From Chitinophagaceae bacterium (GTDB taxonomy: Bacteria > Bacteroidota > Bacteroidia > Chitinophagales > Chitinophagaceae), in the NCBI GenBank assembly GCA_016710165.1, contig JADJLJ010000004.1:186001-250000 (forward strand): DNA of 64,000 nt, written 5' to 3'. The translations under genes were made by a program, and so were the position numbers. Every line of letters begins with the position of its first letter. The first letter of the stretch is position 1. The notes below the pieces were generated by a model. The model was not told where the DNA came from. It ran no database searches and saw only the letters and a list, made by a program, of their open reading frames with translations. Below, one piece after another: positions 39,642 to 48,293 of the stretch.

Positions 39642-41363
39642 ATGAGTAAACCGGTTTTGATCTTATTCTTTGCAGCACTGCTCACCGGCAGCAGTACCGG
39701 GCAGGTTGCCAACCGCTACGACATCGTGATAGATGAATTAATGGCCGATCCCGCTCCTGTTACCGGTTTACCCAATAACGAATGGATCGAATTGCGCAAT
39801 ACTTCTTTATCAGCCATTAATTTATCCGGCTGGAGGATCGGGGATGCAGGCGGTCAAAGCGGGCCGATGCCTTCTTATAATTTAATGCCTGATAGTTTTG
39901 TCATTGTCTGCACGGCAGGTGCTGTTGCTGCCATGAGTGCATACGGGCCGGTCATTTCTGTCAGCGGCTTCCCCTCACTGGATAATACCGGCGACCTGAT
40001 CTATTTACGCAGTGTGCAGAACCTGGTCATCCATTCGGTCAGTTATACCGATGGATGGTACCGCAATGAACTCAAAAAAGACGGTGGCTGGACGCTGGAA
40101 ATGATCGACAGCAAAAATCCCTGCAGCGGCTTTGGCAACTGGAAAGCAAGCGTTGATATAAAAGGTGGAACGCCCGGGAAAAAGAATTCAGTGGATGGAG
40201 TCAATAAAGATATAACAGCGCCCCGGCTGTTGCGGGCCTTTACAACAGACAGTATGAATATTGTATTGGTATTTGATGAACCCCTGGACAGTTTAAAGGC
40301 TGCAACAACCGCTAATTACCATATCAGTGATGGTATTGGCACACCTCAATCAGCAATTACAATTGCGCCGGTTTTTGATAAAGTGAATTTGCGGTTAAAT
40401 GCGCCACTCAGCCGTAATAAAATATATACGGTTACTGTATCGGCTGTTCCTGATTGCATGAATAATATCATCGGGGCGGAGAATACAGCAAGGGTTGGGT
40501 TAAATGAGATGGCCGGCAGCCTGGATGTTGTTATCAATGAGGTACTTTTCAACCCGGCAGCTGGCGGGACAGATTATGTGGAGGTATACAACCGCAGCAA
40601 CAGGATCATTGATCTTAAACAGCTATACATTGCCAATCGCAGCAGTGCAGGCGTTATAAGCAATATCAAACAGCTGAGTACTGATAATTATTTACTTTTC
40701 CCGCAGGATTTTATGGTGCTGACCGAAGACCCGGAGATCGTGAAGAGAGATTTCATCACATTTAATATGAATGCATTCGCAACCATTCCTTCCATGCCTT
40801 CTTATAATGATGATAACGGAGATGTGATCATCCTGAATGCACAGGGAGCTATTGTAGATGAGCTGAGCTATGATGAAAAATGGCATTTCAAACTTATGGA
40901 TAACCGGGAAGGAGTTGCATTGGAGCGGATAGATCATAATGCAGCCACCCAAAACCCGGATAACTGGCATTCGGCTGCAACCAGCGTGGGATATGGCACA
41001 CCCACCTATAAGAATTCACAATACCGTATTGACCTGCAGGTGCAGGGAGAAATAACCGTAACGCCGGAGATCATTTCACCGGATAACGACGGCATGGACG
41101 ATTTTGCAACGATTGATTACCTGTTTCCATCAGCAGGATATGTTGCCAATATTACCATATTTGATGCGGCTGGCAGGATGGTGCGACCCCTTCAACGAAA
41201 TGCCTTGTGCGGCATAAAGGGAAATTATCGTTGGGATGGATTGGGTGAAAAGAACCAGCGGCTTCCCACCGGTATTTATGTCATTTACACAGAAATATTT
41301 AACCTCGAGGGAAAGAAAAATCATTTTAAAAACATTATTGTGGTGGCAAGAAAAAACAACTGA
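39642..41363 (+). CDS. Secreted lamin-tail-domain protein with type IX-like C-terminal domain
   Basis: Start ATG 39642 (MSKPVLILFFAALLTGSSTG, signal peptide). 573 residues. Two lamin-tail domains are visible: IVIDELMADPAP..NEWIELRN..SGWRIGD near the N-terminus and VVINEVLFNPAAGGTDYVEVYN in the second half. An Ig-like middle domain (APRLLRAFTTDSMNIVLVFDE, in parts) separates them. The C-terminal ~100 residues (TPEIISPDNDGMDDFATIDY; FDAAGRMVRPL; YRWDGLGEKNQRLPTGIYVIY) are a FlgD/CHU_C-like domain, implying type IX export and attachment to the cell surface. The function is unknown; surface enzymes often carry such domains. Confidence 0.88.
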   Translation: MSKPVLILFFAALLTGSSTGQVANRYDIVIDELMADPAPVTGLPNNEWIELRNTSLSAINLSGWRIGDAGGQSGPMPSYNLMPDSFVIVCTAGAVAAMSAYGPVISVSGFPSLDNTGDLIYLRSVQNLVIHSVSYTDGWYRNELKKDGGWTLEMIDSKNPCSGFGNWKASVDIKGGTPGKKNSVDGVNKDITAPRLLRAFTTDSMNIVLVFDEPLDSLKAATTANYHISDGIGTPQSAITIAPVFDKVNLRLNAPLSRNKIYTVTVSAVPDCMNNIIGAENTARVGLNEMAGSLDVVINEVLFNPAAGGTDYVEVYNRSNRIIDLKQLYIANRSSAGVISNIKQLSTDNYLLFPQDFMVLTEDPEIVKRDFITFNMNAFATIPSMPSYNDDNGDVIILNAQGAIVDELSYDEKWHFKLMDNREGVALERIDHNAATQNPDNWHSAATSVGYGTPTYKNSQYRIDLQVQGEITVTPEIISPDNDGMDDFATIDYLFPSAGYVANITIFDAAGRMVRPLQRNALCGIKGNYRWDGLGEKNQRLPTGIYVIYTEIFNLEGKKNHFKNIIVVARKNN

Positions 41364-41413
41364 CCCGTCCCGGTCTCTGACCGGGATGCTATGGTTCCAA
41401 GTCTCCGACTTGC
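41364..41413. repeat. CCCGGTCTCTGACCGGG hairpin repeat, left of the RAYT gene (reverse orientation)
   Basis: CCCGTCCCGGTCTCTGACCGGGATGC followed by a degenerate GTCTCCGAC partner, in reverse orientation relative to the copies at 34.2 kb and at 41995. It starts at the stop of the lamin-tail gene and ends just before the transposase. Confidence 0.8.
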
Positions 41414-41441
41414 CTAATATACATAACTAAAAAAAGAAAAT

Positions 41442-41996
41442 ATGTCCGGCGACCGATACCCGATCACCGATCAAAATGCCTGCTATTTTTTAACAATGAC
41501 CGTTGTCAGTTGGGTGGATGTTTTTATCCGCCCCGTTTATAAACAGATCATAGCTGATTCGTTGAATTTCTGCGTGGAAAATAAAGGACTTACCATTTTC
41601 GCCTGGTGTTTAATGACCAACCACCTTCACCTTATAGCAGAAGCAAAAGAAGGAGCAAAGCTTTCACATATCGCCCGTGACTTTAAGAAATTCACTGCCC
41701 GTTCATTATTGAGGGCAATTGAATCTGAGCCGGAAAGCCGCCGTGACTGGATGCTTTATCGTTTTGAATTTGCCGGAAAGTACCTGAGAACGGTGGAGAA
41801 GTACCATTTCTGGCAGGATGGGAATCACGCTGTTTACCTTGACCCACACAAACCGGAGATGATGCGGCAGCGGCTGAATTATGTGCATGAAAATCCGGTG
41901 AGGGCAGGAATTGTTGAAGAAGCAAAAGACTATCTTTATAGTTCAGCAAGGGATTATTGCGGAAAAAAGGGATTGGTAAGAATTGAATTATTGTGA
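41442..41996 (+). CDS. REP-associated tyrosine transposase (RAYT, Y1_Tnp)
   Basis: 184 residues. The HUH motif MTNHLHLIAEA supplies the two metal-binding His. KYLRTVEKYHFWQDGNHAVYL (in parts) and LNYVHENPVRAGIVEEA, YLYSSARDY are hallmarks of RAYTs, single-copy IS200-like enzymes that process REP hairpins. It is flanked by inverted copies of a CCCGGTC hairpin repeat, the arrangement expected of a RAYT and its own repeats. The start ATG 41442 fits the family N-terminus (YPITDQNACYFLTMTVVSW). Confidence 0.92.
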   Translation: MSGDRYPITDQNACYFLTMTVVSWVDVFIRPVYKQIIADSLNFCVENKGLTIFAWCLMTNHLHLIAEAKEGAKLSHIARDFKKFTARSLLRAIESEPESRRDWMLYRFEFAGKYLRTVEKYHFWQDGNHAVYLDPHKPEMMRQRLNYVHENPVRAGIVEEAKDYLYSSARDYCGKKGLVRIELL

Positions 41997-42078
41997 GACA
42001 GAGTCTCATTACCATGGCATCCCGGTCAGAGACCGGGACGAGAGAAGAGACCGGGACGAGAGAGAAGACCGGGACGGG
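41995..42078. repeat. CCCGGTCAGAGACCGGG hairpin repeats, right of the RAYT gene
   Basis: GAGACAGAGTCTC hairpin, a spacer with CCATGGCAT, then CCCGGTCAGAGACCGGGACGAG and two further partial units GACCGGGACGAG and GACCGGGACGGG. It fills the gap to the oligopeptidase gene. Confidence 0.85.
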
Positions 42079-42113
42079 TGCTAAATAATTTCATCATCTA
42101 TAAAAACAGAAAC

Positions 42114-44279
42114 ATGAACATCCGGTTCTTGCCAGCCATGCTCATTGCCGCAATGGTAATTTCATCATGCAATAACAAATCAGATATGCCCTCTAAAACA
42201 GCCTACAAATGGCCCGACAGTATTAAAGCACCGGTAGCAGAAAAAAAGCCAAAAGAATTGACCGCACACGGGGATACCCGTATTGACAATTATTACTGGA
42301 TGAATGATTTTTTTAAAAAGGGCCCCGACAGCACGAAGGCTGTAGAATACCTGGAAGCGGAGAATAAGTATTACGATACCATGATGGCCGGCACAAAAGC
42401 CTTCCAGGAAAAACTGTATGCAGAAATGAAGGCAAGGATAAAGGAAAAGGATGAAAGTGTTCCGGTGTTCAAGAACGGCTATTATTATTACAACCGCGTG
42501 GAAGAAGGGAAGGATTATTTTGTGTACTGCCGCAAGAAGGGCACCCTGGATGCACAAGAAGAAGTGCTGCTGGATGTAAATAAAATGGCGGAAGGGCATA
42601 ATTACTTCTCCGCAACAGGATTTGATGTAAGCACAGACAATAAGTTACTGGCTTATGGCATTGATATGTTATCAAGACGCCAGTACACGATCTATATAAA
42701 GAACCTGGAAACAGGAGAGGTTTATAAGGATGCCGTTTCAAATACAGAAGGAGACCCGGTGTGGGCCAATGATAACCAGACCTTCTTTTATACATCAAAA
42801 AACCCGGTAACCTTGTTATCTGAAAAGATCAAACGGCATAAACTGGGGGCTGATGCAGCAACAGACAAGATTGTTTATGAAGAGAAGGACCAGACCAATT
42901 ATATCAGCGTGGGAAAGACCAAGTCGGATAAGTTTATTATCATCAGTTCAGGGGGAACCCTTTCGTCTGAAAGCAGGTTCATTGATGCAAACAGACCCGA
43001 TGATGCGTTTAGAGTTTTTCAATCGAGAATGAAAGAAGTGCTGTATGGTGTGGACCATGCCGACGGTAAGTTCTTCATCCGCACCAACCTCAATGCAAAG
43101 AACTTCAAAGTGGTTACCTGCACCGAAGACAAGACCGACAGCAGCAACTGGAAAGAGATGATCGCACATGATAAGGATGTGCTGATACAGGGAATTGACC
43201 TGTTCAAAAACTACCTCGCCGTGTCGGAGCGGAAAAATGGCCTGACCCAGGTACATATCATTAACCTGCAGAGCAATGCCGGTCATTACCTGGCATTTGA
43301 TGAGCCCGTTTACCTGGCAAACCTGATGAATACGCCCGACTTTAATTCAGAAGTAGTGCGGTTCAATTATACATCCCTTACAACACCCGGCACCGTGTAT
43401 GATTATAATATGGGTACCAAAGAAAAGAAGCTGATGAAGCAGCAGGAAGTGGTAGGCGGGTACGATAAAACAGCATATGAAACGGAAAGGCTGTTTGCCA
43501 CAGCAAAGGATGGCACAAAGATCCCCATTTCGATCGTGTACAAAAAAGGATTTAAGAAGGACGGAACTGCGCCGCTGATGCTGTATGGCTACGGTTCATA
43601 TGGAGCAAGTATGGAAGCAACATTCAGCAGTGTACGGTTAAGCCTGCTGAACAGGGGTTTTGCGTATGCCATTGCCCACATCCGCGGGGGGCAGGAAATG
43701 GGTCGTTACTGGTACGAGGATGGCAAAATGATGAAGAAGATAAACACGTTCACCGATTTTATTGATTGTGCGGAATTTTTGCTGGCCGGTAAGTACACGT
43801 CAAAAGAACACCTGTACACAAGCGGCGGCAGTGCCGGTGGATTGCTGATGGGTGCTGTTGTAAACATGCGCCCCGATCTCTGGCACGGCGTGATCGCTGC
43901 CGTACCATTTGTAGACGTGGTTACTACAATGAGTGATCCGTCCATTCCGCTTACCACCAATGAATACGATGAATGGGGGAACCCGGCCAATAAAGAAAAT
44001 TACATGTATATGCGATCGTACTCACCGTATGATAATGTTGAAAAGAAGGCATACCCGAATATGCTGGTAACAACCGGTCTGCACGACAGCCAGGTACAAT
44101 ATTTTGAACCGGCAAAATGGGTTGCCAAACTCCGGGAGATGAAAACAGATAATAATAAACTGTTGCTGTATACCAATATGGAAGCTGGGCATGGCGGTGC
44201 ATCCGGAAGGTTCAAAGCATTAAAAGACAGGGCAAGGGAATACGCGTTCTTGTTTGCGCTGGAAGGAATTACGGAATAA
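42114..44279 (+). CDS. Prolyl oligopeptidase-family (S9A) lipoprotein peptidase
   Basis: Start ATG 42114, whose product begins with a lipoprotein signal (MNIRFLPAMLIAAMVISSC; lipobox VISSC). 721 residues. N-terminal beta-propeller (~60-440), then alpha/beta hydrolase: GGSAGG with Ser573, LHDSQV with Asp658, and AGHGG with His693. The sequence DEWGNPANKENYMYMRSYSPYDN fits oligopeptidase B-like enzymes, which cut short peptides after basic residues. It is probably attached to a membrane, facing the periplasm. Confidence 0.93.
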   Translation: MNIRFLPAMLIAAMVISSCNNKSDMPSKTAYKWPDSIKAPVAEKKPKELTAHGDTRIDNYYWMNDFFKKGPDSTKAVEYLEAENKYYDTMMAGTKAFQEKLYAEMKARIKEKDESVPVFKNGYYYYNRVEEGKDYFVYCRKKGTLDAQEEVLLDVNKMAEGHNYFSATGFDVSTDNKLLAYGIDMLSRRQYTIYIKNLETGEVYKDAVSNTEGDPVWANDNQTFFYTSKNPVTLLSEKIKRHKLGADAATDKIVYEEKDQTNYISVGKTKSDKFIIISSGGTLSSESRFIDANRPDDAFRVFQSRMKEVLYGVDHADGKFFIRTNLNAKNFKVVTCTEDKTDSSNWKEMIAHDKDVLIQGIDLFKNYLAVSERKNGLTQVHIINLQSNAGHYLAFDEPVYLANLMNTPDFNSEVVRFNYTSLTTPGTVYDYNMGTKEKKLMKQQEVVGGYDKTAYETERLFATAKDGTKIPISIVYKKGFKKDGTAPLMLYGYGSYGASMEATFSSVRLSLLNRGFAYAIAHIRGGQEMGRYWYEDGKMMKKINTFTDFIDCAEFLLAGKYTSKEHLYTSGGSAGGLLMGAVVNMRPDLWHGVIAAVPFVDVVTTMSDPSIPLTTNEYDEWGNPANKENYMYMRSYSPYDNVEKKAYPNMLVTTGLHDSQVQYFEPAKWVAKLREMKTDNNKLLLYTNMEAGHGGASGRFKALKDRAREYAFLFALEGITE

Positions 44280-44293
44280 AGACACCGGCCAGA

Positions 44294-44331
44294 TAAAAAG
44301 CCGAAGCCATTCATGGCTTCGGCTTTTTATC
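44294..44331. terminator. Bidirectional terminator between oligopeptidase and sugar kinase genes
   Basis: AAAAAGCCGAAGCCAT-TC-ATGGCTTCGGCTTTTT: a stem of ~16 bp flanked by A and T runs, placed between convergent genes. Confidence 0.93.
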
Positions 44332-44347
44332 TAAAATATCATTAAGT

Positions 44348-45271
44348 TCAAACCAGGTCAATATCAAAATTCACCAGTTGCACAAATTCAGCAAGGCGTT
44401 CGTCAATATCGGCTTTGCTGATCTCCTTCAGTCTTTCCGGCCCGAATTTCTCCACGCAGAAACTGGCCATGGCGCTGCCGATGATGATGGCTGTTTTCAT
44501 GTTCTCAAAACTGATGTCCTTTGTTTTAGCAAGATGGCCGATAAAGCCCCCGGCAAACGTATCGCCGGCACCGGTGGGGTCAAACACTTCTTCAAGGGGA
44601 AGGGCGGGTGCGAAGAACACATGATCTCCATGAAAAAGCAATGCACCGTGTTCCCCTTTCTTGATGATCAGGAACTGGGGTCCCATTTTTATTATTTCAC
44701 GGGCGGCTTTCACCAAAGAAAGTTCCCCGCTCAATTGTCTTGCTTCTGCATCATTTACCAGCAGCACATCCACTTTCTTCAATACTTCTTTCAGGTCATC
44801 CATAGCGGTATCCATCCAGAAATTCATGGTGTCCATTACAATCAGCCTCGGACGGGTCTTCAACTGGTTGATCACACTCAGCTGCAGTTTCGGCATCAGG
44901 TTACCCAGCATTAAAAACTCGGCACCCTGGTAAGAGGCGGGGACAATGGGATTAAAATCTGCCAGTACATTCAGGTCGGTCACCAATGTATCCCGGCTGT
45001 TCATATCCATGTGGTATTTGCCGCTCCAGAAAAATGATTTTTTATCTTTTACGATCTCCACGCCATCGAGTGATACGCCTCTCCGCTTCAATTCATCCAT
45101 TTCCTCTTTTGGAAAATCGTATCCCACAATGGATATCTGCTGCACAGGCGTTACAAAATTACCTGCTGCATACGCTACATACGTGGCTGAGCCGCCCACG
45201 ATCTTATCTGTTTTTCCAAACGGGGTCTCAATGGCGTCAAAAGCCATGGTGCCAACGCAAATAACTGACAT
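44348..45271 (-). CDS. PfkB-family carbohydrate/nucleoside kinase
   Basis: 307 residues of the ribokinase fold. N-terminal GTMAFDAIETPFG and GGSATYVAYAAGNF form the sugar lid side. The C-terminal ATP/anion hole DPTGAGDTFAGGFIGHLA contains the catalytic Asp. It phosphorylates a sugar or nucleoside; the specificity is not readable. The two motifs and length are typical. No transporter or pathway gene is adjacent. Confidence 0.92.
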   Translation of the reverse strand: MSVICVGTMAFDAIETPFGKTDKIVGGSATYVAYAAGNFVTPVQQISIVGYDFPKEEMDELKRRGVSLDGVEIVKDKKSFFWSGKYHMDMNSRDTLVTDLNVLADFNPIVPASYQGAEFLMLGNLMPKLQLSVINQLKTRPRLIVMDTMNFWMDTAMDDLKEVLKKVDVLLVNDAEARQLSGELSLVKAAREIIKMGPQFLIIKKGEHGALLFHGDHVFFAPALPLEEVFDPTGAGDTFAGGFIGHLAKTKDISFENMKTAIIIGSAMASFCVEKFGPERLKEISKADIDERLAEFVQLVNFDIDLV

Positions 45272-45381
45272 AAACTGGTTTTAGTATGATTCAATCAAAG
45301 CAGCCTGGGCGGCCACGGCGGCAAAAGTAACTGATTAAAATGATTTTAGTAAGTTGTGCCGGTAATTAAAAATAACCTGCA

Positions 45382-45989
45382 TTGTTAATCAAGATACATC
45401 CGCAAGATCCGCAGCCAAGACTGGTAAAACAGGTGGCAGAATGCCTGAAAGACGGGGGCGTAATCATTTATCCCACCGATACCATTTACGGGCTGGGATG
45501 TGACATCAACCAGCACAAGGCCGTGGAGCGCATCTGTAAAATAAAGCATGTAGACCCGCAGAAGGCACAGCTGTCTTTCATCTGCCGCGACCTCAGTCAC
45601 CTGAGTGATTATACAAAGAGTATTGATACCCCCCTGTACCGGATGCTGAAAAGTTACCTGCCCGGGCCCTATACTTTTATCCTGCCGGCCAGTAAGCAGG
45701 TGCCAAAGATCCTGCAGAGCAAAAAATCAACGATCGGGTTGAGGGTGCCGGACAATAATATCTGCCGTCACATATTGGATGAACTTGGCCACCCGATACT
45801 CAGCGCATCCCTGCCGGGAGAAATGGTGGAAGAATACACCGATCCGGAAGTGATCAATGAAAAATTCGGCGATGCCGTTGATTTTATTATCGATGGGGCA
45901 TCGGCGGCATGATCCCTTCAACCATTGTTGATTGCACAGGAACGGAGTGGATAATAACCCGGCAGGGGGCAGGAGAGTGGGCTGCATAA
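45382..45989 (+). pseudogene. L-threonylcarbamoyladenylate synthase (Sua5/YciO type), frameshifted near the end
   Basis: YrdC-fold protein that makes threonylcarbamoyl-AMP for the t6A37 modification of tRNA. Start TTG at 45382 (MLIKIHPQDPQPRLV). Motifs: GGVIIYPTDTIYGLGCD, KRxK-like KIKHVDPQKAQLSFICRDLS, and STIGLRVPDN. The frame as read stops at 45912 after IIDGASAA. Adding one G to the run at 45895-45898 gives IIDGGIGGMIPSTIVDCTG and a normal C-terminus ending at 45989. Since this function is usually essential, a base-call error is more likely than a true mutation; YciO paralogues are an alternative. Confidence 0.85.
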
Positions 45990-45992
45990 AAA

Positions 45993-46026
45993 GATCCCGT
46001 CCCGCCATCGGCGGAACGGGACGGTC
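45993..46026. repeat. GC-rich hairpin after the Sua5 gene
   Basis: CCCGTCCCGCCATCGGCGG, then AACGGGACGG: arms CCGTCCCG/CGGGACGG enclose an inner GCC/GGC pair. It may act as a terminator stem, though no T run follows. A partial relative (CCCGCCCTCAGCGGAACC) lies at ~16056. Confidence 0.6.
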
Positions 46027-46051
46027 CCAAAACTGCAGAGGTAATACTGCT

Positions 46052-46354
46052 TTAGATCCGGTGCCTGCGGTTGTGTTTTTTACGGTAAATAGACCGGCTG
46101 GCCATTCTCTTATCCTTGCGGATATCCCTTCTTTCCCTGGGGGTTACCACTCCGTCTCTGCGGGCCATCTTTATATCCCGGCGGATGTTCCTTTGCTGCA
46201 GGGCAAGGCTCCTGGTTTCAGCACGGGTAAGCTCACCGCTTCGTATTCCTTCCCCGATACGGTGGCGGTGCATTCTGCGGCCAGGCTGTGCCTCAGCAAT
46301 ATTGATCCCGAGCACAAGTACCAGTACGGATGTTACCAATAATCTTAATTTCAT
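46052..46354 (-). CDS. Small secreted, very basic hypothetical protein
   Basis: 100 residues. Signal peptide MKLRLLVTSVLVLVLGINIAEAQ in outline (VLVLVLGINIAEA). The mature part is rich in Arg/His with helical repeats (GEGIRSGELTRAETRSLALQQ; RNIRRDIKMARRDGVVTPRE). The spacing of GELTRxE and GVVTPRE segments resembles small Bacteroidota periplasmic proteins of unknown function. No family is assigned. Confidence 0.65.
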   Translation of the reverse strand: MKLRLLVTSVLVLVLGINIAEAQPGRRMHRHRIGEGIRSGELTRAETRSLALQQRNIRRDIKMARRDGVVTPRERRDIRKDKRMASRSIYRKKHNRRHRI

Positions 46355-46430
46355 GGCTGATGATTTTAAAATAAAAAAATTAATACAGCTACATAGACCC
46401 GCAGAAAGAAAGGAAGTTTAACCCCGGAGA

Positions 46431-47027
46431 TTAAAAAAGCAAGGCGGTGGATGGAAGAATATCAAAACTCCTGCGGTGATAACTGCACAAGCCATGCGCT
46501 TCAATGGCTTGCCGGTGGGCAGGAGTGCCATAGCCTTTATTGGTATCCCAGCCATATTGCGGAAATTCATGGTGTATCTTTTGCATGAATTCATCCCGGT
46601 GCGTTTTGGCCAGAATGCTGGCAGCAGCAATGGAAGCATAAATACCATCGCCCTTAATGATACATTGGTGGGCTGTTTTTTTATAGGGCCTGAAACGGTT
46701 CCCGTCGATCAATAAAAACTCCGGCGTGGTGGCCAATGCATGTATGGCCTGGTGCATGGCCCTGAAACTTGCCTGCAGGATATTGATCTTATCGATCGTT
46801 ATATTATCCACCGCTGCAACAGCGTATGCAACGCTTTCTTTTTCAAGGACGGGCCTTAACAGGTCCCGTTGCTTTTCAGTAAGCTGTTTACTGTCGTTCA
46901 GCAGCGGGTGATGAAAATCCTTTGGCAGTATGACGGCGGCTGCAAATACCGGCCCGGCATAACAGCCACGACCGGCCTCATCTACACCGGCTTCAACCAG
47001 GTCGCTATGTAAAAAAGAAGATAACAT
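46431..47027 (-). CDS. rnhB: Ribonuclease HII
   Basis: 198 residues, full length. Catalytic motif AGVDEAGRGCYAGPV (D, E at ~15-16), then NDSKQLTEKQRD, the third acidic residue in FLLIDGNRF, and YASIAAASILAKTHRD. It removes RNA from RNA-DNA hybrids (single ribonucleotides, Okazaki primers) in the cytoplasm. The start ATG 47027 is well placed. It is convergent with no close partner. Confidence 0.95.
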   Translation of the reverse strand: MLSSFLHSDLVEAGVDEAGRGCYAGPVFAAAVILPKDFHHPLLNDSKQLTEKQRDLLRPVLEKESVAYAVAAVDNITIDKINILQASFRAMHQAIHALATTPEFLLIDGNRFRPYKKTAHQCIIKGDGIYASIAAASILAKTHRDEFMQKIHHEFPQYGWDTNKGYGTPAHRQAIEAHGLCSYHRRSFDILPSTALLF

Positions 47028-47189
47028 GGATGACTGGGAAATTAGCTAAGAGGATAAAAGAGCAAAAGAGAAACATATGGCATTTCTCACTATTCTTCTT
47101 TCAAACTCTTAGCCCAAATATCCGCTAAAAGAATAAAAAAACAAATCTATGTGTAATAACAGCTTTTGCTGCTGTAAATTTGCGGCTCA

Positions 47190-48239
47190 ATGGATAATTC
47201 AGATCAGCAACGTTCCCAACGGCAGATAGCCACCTGGCTGATGATCGGGGTGGGGATGATCATCCTACAGGGCTGACTGGGCGGCATCACCCGGTTAACG
47301 GAATCGGGCCTTTCCATCACCGAATGGAAACCCATCACCGGAACCCTGCCCCCATTGAACGATATAGCCTGGCAGGCCGAGTTTGATAAATACAAAGTGA
47401 CCGACCAGTTCAAATACGTTCACCAGGATTTTACGTTGAAAGAATTCAAATTCATTTTCTTCTGGGAGTGGTTTCACCGCACCTGGGCCCGCTTGATGGG
47501 GCTCGTGTTCCTGATAGGGTTCATCTATTTCCTGGCAAAGAAAAAATTCAGCAAGGGAATGATAAAGCCCATGATCATTCTTTTTATACTCGGCGGGGTA
47601 CAGGGGTTCATCGGCTGGATAATGGTTAAAAGCGGACTGGTGCCGGAAAAATATTTTGTGGGCCATATTGAACTGACCACCCACTTCATTGCTGCGCTCG
47701 GCCTGTTGTGTTATACACTGTGGTTCGCATTAAGCCTGGTGGTAAAGGATGAACAGAAGATCATCAGCCCTTCACTCAAAAACTTTTTATTGCTGATACT
47801 GGTTGTGTTGTTTGTTCAACTGGTCTATGGAGGTTTCATGGCCGGATTACGGGCAGCCATCAGTGCACCTACCTGGCCGGATATCAACGGGTATTTTCTG
47901 CCGCCGTCATATGACGAGTTGACTCCGTTTACAAAAAACCTGGTTGCCAACCCCATCACCATTCATTTCATTCACCGGGGGGCGGCCTACCTGCTTGCCA
48001 TATTGGTTGCGGTATGGTGGTATAAGACAAGACCGGTAAACAGTAGCCGGTTATTCTCAAAACTCCGGCTTTCATTATTGCTGTTGATCCTGCTGCAGGT
48101 ATTGCTGGGCATCTTAACGGTATTGAATGCAACATACCCCGACAGGTTAGTGCTGCTGGGCGTTTCGCACCAGGCCGTTGCCATGATCTTGCTGATGGTC
48201 CTTGTTTCTTTACTTTTTATTGTCCGGAAAAGACAATAA
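47190..48239 (+). pseudogene. ctaA: Heme A synthase (COX15/CtaA) with an in-frame TGA in the first membrane helix
   Basis: The natural frame begins at ATG 47190 (MDNSDQQRSQRQIATWLMIG). It reads through a TGA at 47274-47276 to give LGGITRLTESGLSITEWKPI and then the open frame 47355-48239. Full length is ~349 residues, typical. Heme ligand histidines are in WEWFHRTWAR, HIELTTHFIAA, FIHRGAAYLL and GVSHQAVAM, and there are eight membrane helices. It hydroxylates heme O to heme A for cytochrome oxidase. Relatives have VLLGGITRLT where this reads G-stop-LGGITRLT. Two nearby compensating indels, or a true nonsense change, would explain it. The first start after the stop would lose the first helix. 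Confidence 0.85.
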
Positions 48240-48293
48240 GAATCAGTTTCTTCCTGTTTATTTTAATAGTAATTTTAGAAAACGCTGATCCTG

